This document shows, piece by piece, positions 26,780 through 36,900 of a DNA stretch of 64,000 bases. The DNA lies in NCBI RefSeq assembly GCF_037975245.1, contig NC_092565.1, positions 12,768,499 to 12,832,498 on the forward strand, read 5' to 3'. Numbering within the stretch: the first letter of the stretch is position 1; the number at the start of each line of letters is the position of its first letter. This DNA comes from Apostichopus japonicus (Eukaryota; Echinodermata; Holothuroidea; Aspidochirotida; Stichopodidae). Under the pieces are notes generated by a model, which saw only the letters and a list, made by a program, of their open reading frames with translations, was not told the DNA's origin and did no database searches. A program made the translations under genes and the position numbers.

Positions 26780-27136
26780 GAATTTCAGATATCTGAATAA
26801 GAATTTCAGATATCTCGAATTCAATTTCAGATATCTGAATTAGAATTTCATTTTTTAGCATTCAATCCGGAACTAAGGATATCTAAAATTGTAGGTTGTT
26901 GTATATACCTTAAATTCAGTTTTAGATATCTGAATTAGAATTTCAGATATCTCGGATTCAATTTCAGATATATGAATTAGAAATTCAATTTTTAACCATC
27001 GATCCGGAACTAAGGATATCTGAAATTGTAGGTTGTATATACCTTTAATTCAATTTCAGATATCTGAATTAGAATTTCAGATATATAAAACAACTTATAA
27101 TTTCAGATATCTTTAGTTCCGGATTAAATGTTAAAA
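26780..27136. repeat. Palindromic array of AATTTCAGATATCTGAATT-type words
   Basis: About ten copies of TTTCAGATATCTGAA-like palindromes (EcoRV core GATATC) are arranged in higher-order units of about 130 bp. Each unit also contains TCCGGAACTAAGGATATC. The final part (GATATCTTTAGTTCCGGATT) is the inverse complement of the earlier units, so the whole has a foldback layout. Confidence 0.8.
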
Positions 27137-28931
27137 CTCGGCTTTCCATACGAACTATGAAAAGAACACTGAACTGGAATCGTCGAGTTCAACGGATTCC
27201 ATCGTTATAGAATCTGTTTATATTTCGTGATAGTATCTTATATGCAGGGACATACATCATCTTTGTAGCTAATACATTTAAAACTGTGTATACCACCAAG
27301 CACGGACAGCGGGGAACCATTTCCAAAATGAATTTCTCTTTGCGTCGAATTTCATAGTGTTAAGTTGCGTATATGATATATCGTTGTGGAGGCGATGAAA
27401 CAGCACATGTTACTAATGTCACACATAACCATAGAATAGTAAATCATTATAGCTACTGATGTATGTTTCAAACCCCAGGAGACAGACCAACAACTAGGAT
27501 AGGATGACGCTGTCTCTCTCTCTCTCTTAGGGATTCCTCACCGGAGGAGGGGTGTTGGCAAACTGTAAGTTATACCGCCAGGTGTGGGCTCTAAACATGT
27601 TACCCTAATCAATAATATCGCGCTGTCAATCTTCGGGAAGTAAACTGTTTGTTCGATTTCGATCCGCCATTTTGTTTTTTGTGAGATGGTAACCCTCTGT
27701 ACAAATAATGAACACTACATTAAATTCCTATCATTCACCGTGACTTCGGTTTCAACTTACACCACATGACGTCATCAACGTGCACTGAAATTTAATGAGG
27801 GATTAATTCGCATTGCTCTTGCATGTAATTAAAGCTATCATGAAAATAGGGCCAAGGTGAAGCCAGAGCAACTTGTTCAAACAAGACTACTCTGTGCTCA
27901 TAGTCATAGCTCATTTTCGACCGGTCGACTCGACCCACTCATGTTTAACCTCATTAAAGTGCTACTTCGGTGGCATGAATTAGACACAGGTATAGGACAA
28001 AATTTGTCCTCAGTAATGGTATGTGGCTAGTATAGAAAAGCATCATATATCATCGTCCGATGGTAGTTTGAAGCTATAAGTTTTCTTGTCAAGATAAACA
28101 GGTTAAACCTTCACTACATTTTAGGGAAGTACAAAGACAGAAGAAGATCTGGCATAACGTATATTATATATTATTTTAGTGGTATTTCCGTTGTGATGTT
28201 TAGGGGGTGATTCTGCCCGTCAATTGAATCTTAGCCTTACATTGATGAAAATGTATATACCATTAATGATTTTAAGAAAGATAAAGGGTCTCCCATCCAT
28301 AGATGGAGCTATGAAACACTTTTGAAACTTGTACTATATTATACATATCATTTATTTTTCATACTTAATATAATATTTGTATTTCAAAGAAACAGTTATA
28401 CATTTATTAGAGAATTGGGATATCCATCGGGCAGACTTGACAGAGTTTATCCAACCGCCAGGTGGCAGTTGATTGGTAACACTATCCACAGGGCAAGTGT
28501 TAAAAAAAAACTATTTACATCTACTTAGGGTTAGGGGCAACATTAAACCAGTTTTGAACACTCCTGTTATGCTGTATCATGATAGATTCTACTAAGTCGC
28601 ACATACCTTAAATATTTTGTAGTCGTCTGTTTATGTTTTTCGTTATGTTGGAGATGATGTTTTTATGATATCATAACACTCGTTACTGCTACACGGTATT
28701 CATAGAAACAATGACGAATAAAATAGTCAGTTATTATGGTAAGGTTTTGAACATATTAGATACCGCAATGGGTTACAGAATATAAGAGTAACTTTTGTTA
28801 CGATCAACTCGATAGTTATGAATCAATCTCAAGTTTCATGAACAATGCTGTATTGAGTTGTGGATGTGACAGTTATAACCTAGTGATACACTACCATCAT
28901 ACTTGCCGAAAAGGCCAGGAAAAAAAAACTC
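27137..28931. other. Intergenic, no gene seen
   Basis: There is a CT microsatellite at about 27512-27528. No ORF with a recognisable domain. Confidence 0.45.
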
Positions 28932-29024
28932 CTTTCAAGTTTGACGAGGCAAAGAGTTAAAAGTTATGTTGTTTAAACTGCTTTCAAGTTTGACGAGGCA
29001 AAGAGTTAAAACTTATGTTGTTTA
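28932..29024. repeat. Two-copy direct repeat, 49-bp period
   Basis: CTTTCAAGTTTGACGAGGCA followed by AAGAGTTAAAA-TTATGTTGTTTA occurs at 28932 and again at 28981. The repeated 44 bp differ at one position. Confidence 0.85.
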
Positions 29025-29227
29025 CTTGTTTATTCTATAATGGTGTATAGTAATACTTCCAACAATTGTCGTTCGAGTTTGAATCATTTTGGTTTTCATT
29101 TTACAAGCTTTTTGATTATTCGTATTTGTATTTTAATGAAGTTAACGGACTCCTGTGAATGAATGATACAAATACATGAAAATGAGAAGAAAGTTGAAAA
29201 ACTATATAGTGAAGGAGATAAAACATT

Positions 29228-29700
29228 GCTTCAACAACTGATTGGAGCAGCATCAGAGATATGCTCGCACAGGCTGACCGGGTGCGACATCAGAGATATA
29301 GTAGCACAACAATTGGTGAGACACCAGAGCTATGCTTGTGTATTTGATTGGTGTAACAGAGACACCTTGGTGATTGAAGCGACACTAGTATGAGAGATAG
29401 CCTTACACAGCCAATATATGCCACACTGCAGCTAAGCTAAACCTTGCACATTTTGATTGACGGTAATAGTAGGACATCATCGGCTATGCTTACACCGGCG
29501 CAACACCAGATATATAGCTTTGCACAGGTGATTGGTGTGATAATGGAATACAAATACGGAACTACATAGTTGGTGCGACACCATAGCTACACATGCAAAG
29601 TTAGTTGGTGTGACACCAGAGCTATGCTTACACAACCATTTGGTGTGACATCGGGCACACGTTTGCATGGAGTAATGGTGCGACAGTTATGCTCGCTTGC
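29228..29700. repeat. Degenerate minisatellite (GGTGYGACACCAGAGCTATGCTTRCACA)
   Basis: A unit of about 40-45 bp recurs roughly ten times with heavy divergence: ATTGGTG-GACA-CAGAGMTATGCTYGCACA. The open frame 29163-29393 runs through it and is probably fortuitous. Confidence 0.7.
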
Positions 29701-30589
29701 ACAATCGATGATTGCGACATTTTGAAATATATTCTTGTACAGCTAACCGATAACACACCAGCAGTTATATCATTCGAGATCGAGTCAATACTTTTCCGTC
29801 CACTCGATGTGTAGGAATGACTATATCATGTGGGATTTATGGTCTACTTAGACTAAACGTTGGTTGGTTCTCCTGCTAAATCTTCACTGCTACGGTTTTT
29901 GATAGAAATGTCGATAAAGACACGTGGACATGTTGATATTATTATGAACAGTTTTTGAAGAAGTGGTGCAGAGGTAAACATACATATGACTGTTTGAATT
30001 ACAATTATCATTTTAACATTTGCAAGGAGTAGCCTACTAGATCATTCGTAAATATCAGAAAAACCAAAGGATTTTGTAAAGGTGAGCGTTTCACACCGAT
30101 TTTTTTTTTGGCCTGGTGAGGGGGAGGGGGGGCTCCTGCAATATTCTTTGCTTAGCCCTTCGATTGAGGTGGAGAAGCTCAACCAAGTCTGAACAAAAAC
30201 TGAACTTAACTAACTTTGGAAAATAGTTGGAAAGGTTAACACTAAGAATGTCTTCTATATTTTCTAAATTAGAAGAGAAATTTAAAAATTATAGATCCAC
30301 CTTTCCATAATGGAATGTTCTAACTATTTGCTGTTGTAAACCAAACTGGTAATCCACTGTTAAGAACTTTTCTTTGCCAAAGTCTTCGGTGATGTTGTTG
30401 CATGAAAAGATGTGATTGTATCATTAATTTTTGGGTGAAAAGTGCATCACATAAGCAGGCTAAGGAGAATATATCAGAAACAGTGACATGCACAGAATTT
30501 CAATGATGGGCTCTCCCCTACTGATGTTTATAATCGCATGAAACTTTATCGGAGGGCCAGATGCGTTTGAAAGGATATTATTAAGAAGA
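29701..30589. other. Intergenic, no gene seen
   Basis: A G-rich run lies near 30117-30131. No supported genes. Confidence 0.45.
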
Positions 30590-30597
30590 GAATGAAG

Positions 30598-31684
30598 CAG
30601 GCGCGGCGGAACGGAAAAATTATTGGGGGGGGGGGGGCTAATGTGTGGAGACTATCTAAGCGGAGCGCCACCATCGGTTGGCGCGGAGAAAGAAAATTTT
30701 GGTTTTTTTTCAAAGCCTCAGATGGCCGGAAACGGCACTTCCCGAGTGTTTCATGCTGCGAATACCTAGCCCTAAAATATGGGTCTCAAGCCTGCAATTT
30801 CTCAGATTGCACGTAAAAATGTCTGTAAAAACATTGTAATTTGTATATTCGATGGTGTTTTAAGAGAGTAGCTATTACTCGCAGTGTACTCGCAAAGACG
30901 TTTTTGAGTGTAGTAAGGGCAGTGGCGGAGCTAGGGGTATTGGTCAGGGGGCAGGAATGGTCTGTAGGGGCGCTTTCGACACTATCTAAGCGGAGCGCCA
31001 CCACAGGTTGGCGCAGAGCGTACAGAAAATTTTTGAGTAAAGATACTCCCTAGATTGCAGGAAATGACCCTTTCCGGGCCTTGTTAATTTGCAGATAAAC
31101 GGAGAATAAATAGGTTTCGTCGCCATTTTGTCGGAAAATTACACCAACAGAATATGACAAATATCAATAGGTATATGAGAGCGCAATAAAATAGTCAATA
31201 ATCGCGAATAAGTGAAAAGTAGTGAAAAGCTGAAAAGGGCGCCAGCAGTCCATTTGAGTCCGTCGGGGGGGGGGGGCATCCGCCCCCTGACTGTATATAT
31301 GGACGCTCCGCCACTACGTAAGGGGATGTTGGAGAACTGGCTGAAATGAGGCAAGTCATTTGCCTAAGACGAAGTTGTGTTACGCTTACCGGTACTCACA
31401 CTCACTGCTTCCACTTTTCACGGGGCGTGAAGACGCGGTTGGGGTGACAATGTGGTCTATAGCCAGGGGACGGGCCGAGGGTCCCCCAGCAATTACTTAA
31501 ATTATTACACCTACATAGTATACGTGTGCATCGGACAGATCGACAAGTATGCATTGAAAAATGGGCAGATGCACGTTTCGGAGCCTTGGTAAATATTGGG
31601 GGGGCTTATCATGCATTTGCCCCCTCAACTTTTTCATTGGGGGGGCTGAGCCCCCCCAAGCCCCCCCCGGTTCCGCCGCCACTG
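30598..31684. mobile_element. hAT-like element (outer), containing a nested MITE
   Basis: The ends CAGGCGCGGCGGAACGG and CCGGTTCCGCCGCCACTG form imperfect terminal inverted repeats. The flanks GAATGAAG (30590-30597) and GAATGAGG (31685-31692) are an 8-bp duplication with one mismatch. The total is 1087 bp, of which about 400 bp is the inserted family-2 MITE at 30920-31316. An internal block near 30650-30690 (ACTATCTAAGCGGAGCGCCA) is shared with the nested element, so the two families are related. No transposase frame is visible. Confidence 0.72.
30920..31316 (+). mobile_element. hAT-like MITE family 2, copy 1 (nested)
   Basis: It starts CAGTGGCGGAGCTAGGGG and ends GGACGCTCCGCCACTA (imperfect terminal inverted repeats). 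The flanks AGTAAGGG and CGTAAGGG are an 8-bp duplication with one mismatch. Copy 2 at 46972-47342 has the same interior (CTAAGCGGAGCGCCA, TTTTTGAGTAAAGATACTCC, GAAAAGGGCGCCAGCAGTCC). Non-coding. Confidence 0.82.
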
Positions 31685-31692
31685 GAATGAGG

Positions 31693-32032
31693 TCCTGAGA
31701 TCGTTGAATGCGACCCCTATGTATTGGGTTTAAACATTTCAGAAGTCAAATGGTGCATTCTGAGGCAACTTTAGAAATTTGTTTTATGACTAGGTCTTAA
31801 CAGAAGGTTGTTAATTAATAGAGGCTTAAATTTTGTGTGAAGATGAATAAGGGGGTTTGTACATCCCATAGAAGTAGTCGAATTCTTCCATGGCTGAATT
31901 TAAAAAAAAATCTGCCAAATTGAGCACCACCCCCCCCCCCCACACTTTGGGGCACATCACTGGTCAGAAATAAATTAGTTTAATTTACTTTGAAAATTTG
32001 CACTAACCACAGTGATTACAATTCTCCAACTT
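31693..32032. other. Intergenic, no gene seen
   Basis: There is a C-run at about 31929-31940. Nothing else is recognised. Confidence 0.4.
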
Positions 32033-32278
32033 TTAAAGACCAGTTGCCCTCCAACCCATTGTCCTCCTTAACCTTACCTTAAGTCTCTCTGTGCCAGAAG
32101 GCACACAAGTCCCGGACATCATTCTTCCACTGGGTTCGGTTTGCAGCTGCGTGGCGTACCGAGTTCCATGTGTTCCAGCCTCCCCAGTTCCGCTCCACCA
32201 TTCGTCGCCACGTGGTTTTCGGGCAGCCTCTTTTCCTTCTTCCTTCAGGTGTCCATCTGAGGGCCACAGCACAGTCAT
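32033..32278 (-). pseudogene. LINE ORF2 C-terminal remnant
   Basis: The minus-strand frame 32079-32267 reads R-R-K-R-G-C-P-K-T-T-W-R-R then, after about 25 residues, N-R-T-Q-W-K and L-C-A-F-W. That is the R-GRP-TTW-R ... DR--WR--V--LC pattern of the C-terminal end of many non-LTR retrotransposon reverse transcriptase proteins. The frame shifts and has no intact upstream domain, so this is a dead 3' fragment of an old element, not a host gene. Confidence 0.65.
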
Positions 32279-33913
32279 CGTTTTGGTCTTTCCCCTATTG
32301 TCCTCCCCTACCCACCGTTTGACATCTGTGAAATACCGCTATGTTTGAACATATTAGTATGAATTGATCCAAGTACTTCTCTAAACAATAATAATATAAA
32401 GACAAATGAAACAAGTAAGGGTATGAACTGCATCTGTAACACTTAACTACTCTTGGTTTCTGCTGGAAACATTCTACCTACATATCTAATCTCCTAATCC
32501 TGTGTAACTGTGAGCATGTTGTCTTACACTACCTATTCTCTATCTGTACTTAATTGTTTCTGTTAAATCTGTGTCAATGACTGCACGACCAAAAGGACAA
32601 AAACAAAAGACAAAGAAGCAATATTTTAACAAAAGATTCCATTGTTCTATTTCAGAGTCAAAGACAGAAGATAGTGGTGCATAGAAATATTTACATATAT
32701 CCATTCGAATTTTTCCTGAAAGTCAAATATAATGGAATGAACAAAACAGGAAGAAAGCACTAAAATTGCAGACTAGCGTCAATGCCATCTTATGACAGTT
32801 TCACAAAATCATGTAAAAGGCATGAAACTAATCAAAAAATATCCCGAATCATTCAGGCTCTAATATTCATATGAACATGAAACACGTCCAATCTTGACTG
32901 ACTTCCTTGGTCAATCTTGACTGGACAACCACAGCGTGGTCACTCCGGTACAATTTGACCACCTCTAGTTACATATATGGCCTCCCATGTACCTTGAACT
33001 TGAATCAGTTAAAACATGGTCTCTAATCAGCGAGCACATTTCACCATGTTCAGTAAAAAAAGGCCACTTTTTGACTAAGCCATACTTAGTTTCCATTTAC
33101 ATACCACATATGACCAAGTCAAGTAAGTAACTATGCTCACTATCAAATACCAGATTTGACCATATCAACTCAACACCACCACCACTCTTGACCACATTAA
33201 ATATAGCTCAGTCTCCATATGACCAAATCTGACCTAGTACAGTATACTTTGCATCATTGACCATTGCTGCCAAACACTGTCCAATGAAATATTTTCATCA
33301 ATTTTTGTAATCAATGTCCAAACACTTCACGGAAGCCTGAAATCCGAATGTCTTTAGTCCTAGCAGTTGGTGCTACCTGAAAAAACTTTTACTTCCCAAA
33401 TCTCCAAACATGGAAATGTAGCAAGTAGAAATTTGGGAGATTTTGTGATATGATTGTAATGTATGAAAGTTAATGGCAGAAGTACAGTAGAGTACAGTTA
33501 ACACTCACTACATGGAAGAAGTAAATATTGACAGCGGAAGCCTGCCCTCTGGCACAATCCAGAGATAGCATCAATATGTTTTGAGGAAACAATTGACAGC
33601 ATTTTTGTTTTATCTTTTACCTATTTTTCTTCATTGAATAGTTAAAACAGAGTAATCGCAAAACATTTTATAATCTGGCTGAAGAACTGGTTTTTATACA
33701 AACGGACACGGGAATATGCTAGAGAACATGGGTGCTCCAAGACATGTCAGCCCTTTGGAGCTTGGTTTCTTATACATAGTCAAACATACCATATTAAAAC
33801 AATTTCACACACTGTATGGGACTATTTGCTCCAAGTGTCCCGACCCTGCGTCCCCCTACCAAGGTCTCCTTCCAAATCTCATTACCACGGCAAATAAAGT
33901 TCATTCTCCAGCA
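32279..33913. other. Intergenic / RABEPK 3' flank
   Basis: No gene is supported downstream of the RABEPK stop. 32880-33260 contains many scattered TTGACC/TTGACT words, a possible degenerate repeat. No clear minus-strand AATAAA was found close to the stop codon. Confidence 0.4.
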
Positions 33914-36900
33914 TCACAGATCATCCAGCTTAATGACCAGACAGTCGTCAAATATCTGGCCGCTAACGTCCATTCCACCGTGAACAAAAACACAAGAGGC
34001 AACATCGACATTGTCCAAGGAAGACACAGCGGTCGCTGCCTCTGGATGGAGGGGTTTATTTCCATCAGGAGAAGCAAGAGTTTGTGCATCTGACGCTCCC
34101 AGATGATGATCTGTTCCCGCTGCTGCACCTACTCCCTGCTCGTCATCATTTGAAAGATCTTGTTTTACGCCATCCACCACAAACATTGCATCTTTGGTGA
34201 TGTCTATTATTCCCGGCAGAGCACAATCACCTCGTTGGGGATCCGTCTCTTTGGGTGGGAGGTCTCTCGGGAATGTAAACGTCACGATGCACATGGCGTG
34301 ATCTAGACGACTTGCTGGGGGTGGCCCAGTCAGTTCCACTTTCTTCCATTGAAACTTATCTGAAGTTGAGAGAAATGGATTCTTAACATTAGCTCATTTG
34401 TCATCTCCTACATTGACCACCATATCATCTATGAATTGTAAAACTTTTGCTGGTCAAGAAGATTATGTCATTGGTACTTTATTAAGGAAAAGTCGCCCAG
34501 GAAAGAACCTGGGCACGAAAACCAAACTACCAAACAACTGATCCTCTCTCAACCCCAGTCCCCTTGCATCCGGACTGTGACTGTGTGATCATCGTCAGGT
34601 GTGCATCACCATTCCCCTTGAAAGGGAACAGATACTACACATGATCTTAGCCAAAAGGCTGAGAAGATTATGTCATTGGTATCTTCAGGTTTTCATCACT
34701 CACTGATTTTTACTAGAAATGTATTCCTTCCATCATCTTTGATACACAGTCCTCTGAAGTACATTAAGAATGGAATTAGCGCTGAATATAATTACAAACA
34801 AATTTTTTGGGAAGCATTAACACCAAATAACACTACGGATATATATTAATAGAATTAAAAGATCACGTGCAAATCACACTGAATCAAGGAACGACACAGC
34901 ATCAAATGCAATGTATAACAGGTCCATGGCACCAATCCAAAGACTTTATACAAAAAAGATTGCACCGTAACAATTGAACACCATGTAAAATGAATGGCAT
35001 AAATCTAATACCGTCTTTTAAAAGAATGGCACCATATCAAAAAACATGTCATGCTTAAAGAATGACACTTTATCAAACACCATGTACAATGGTGTTACAC
35101 CATAGGAGAGTGGATTCAGATGGAAGAAAAGTAGGTCTCCAAGAAAAATCCAGCTTTTAGCATCACAGTTTAAGACAGGTCTGGTCTGGATATTTTGTTT
35201 TGTTCATGACAGAAGACATGGAGAACATTTGGTTACTTGGCATGTAGCATGAAGGTTATTCAGCTTGAGTAGCAGTAAACTGCAGGGAATAAGTTACTAC
35301 TCAAAATTTTGTAGAGCAGTCTTGATAGCTCTGAAATACGATGGTTCTTGTGAACAAAACCTGCTATGAATCTTTGCACTTGTATCAAAATTTGACCATT
35401 AACGAAGCATTTTGCGATGCGATACAGGACTAATTTAATCCCTGAATTGGATTAATCTGAAGAGAGATTCTCAATACACAGAACCATCGGTTGCAGAGGG
35501 GGAGGTGAGGAAAACAATATCAAAATGAATTTTTGAGATATTGGATTAAGTTTAGAATTATCTCCAATAATAAGTTCCGTAAAACCTGCTTCTTGATACT
35601 GAATCCATTATAGCTGGGTTCATCAGTGTCTCAAATATTATTTTCTAGATATATTTTCTAACGTTGGTTCCATGTCAAGTGTGAACCCTCTAATGCAATA
35701 GCTAACTAGCCATGAAGTCAGGAAGAAAGTTACAGTTATATTACTTGCTTTCAAGATGCTCTGAAATTTTACTTGCCTCTACACAGTCTCCTTTTGGAAA
35801 TATTTTGAAATAGGTTTAGCACACGTACCTGTATCCAAGACGTACGTAGTGTCGCTAGCACCATCCTTTATCATTCCACCAAAAATTACAACTTTCTGTC
35901 CAAATGCCACAGCCCCATGAGCTGCCATGCCTGGAGGAACATCACCAGTGCATTTGATCTGCTTCCATACTGATGTTTCTATATGTGAATGGCAAAAAAA
36001 TGAAACATGAAATAATAAAATAGTGATATCCTTAAATACAAAACTAAAATATGTTTACTACTTCAGGAGTTCATCTTAAACGGTCTTTTCAAAAATACAT
36101 TTACATTGACTGACATTTTGATCATACCAGGATCTTCGTCAATAGGCGAACTGAAACGAGAGCAGACTAACGACACAATTAAAACAGTGACAGACGATTT
36201 AAATGGACATTGAATATTGATTAGGTTTACATATTTACCTACACAGGCTTTCTGCAGTAGATACACAGCTTTCAAAAATATTTTGGAAAAACAATAGGAA
36301 AAATATAAGAAACATTCACTAAAGAATGAGAATTCCTAAACATATATATTCAGTTCGAAGCTTTGCCAAAGATAGTACCATTTTGGATTTAAGCTACCTT
36401 ACAAAAACAAAAGCAGGGGGACACCCCCACCCCTCCCCCAGGACAGCATCCCCTGTAAGGGGGTGGCAAAGGAAGGATCTGTCAGCGGGTGCCAACTCTT
36501 CTACATACGCCACTGCATCTTGGAAACCATTCAAATTGCCATTATAATGTAAATACACCCATGACTTACCTATGTCATACTCATGAAGATCGTCATAGTA
36601 TGTGTCTCTAGCCATACCTCCATGAAGGTAAAGCTTCCTCCCAATAGACACTGTAGCATGCCCATGACGAGGTTTTGGAACCTGCCCTGTTACCTCCGGC
36701 TGTTTCCAGGTTTGAGATTCTGAACATGAAATTTGATAAAATTCTTGATTATCAGAGAACCAGAATTGTTTCAAGACGAAATACATGTGAAAGAGATATA
36801 TGACATTATGAGTCTCCAATTATTTGTGAAATAAACCAAAATATATGACACATTTTACATTCTACTTCAACAGCTATACTGTACATTAATATTTGTGAAA

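Noticed and set aside
29163-29393. Protein-coding gene
   Set aside because: The frame runs through a degenerate minisatellite and has no recognisable domain.
29228-29700. CRISPR array
   Set aside because: Repeats are degenerate, spacers are not of uniform length, and the genome is clearly eukaryotic.
36394-36819. Single-exon minus-strand gene with a kelch motif
   Set aside because: Only 36570-36719 is coding, as exon 4 of RABEPK with clear splice sites. The rest is intron read-through.
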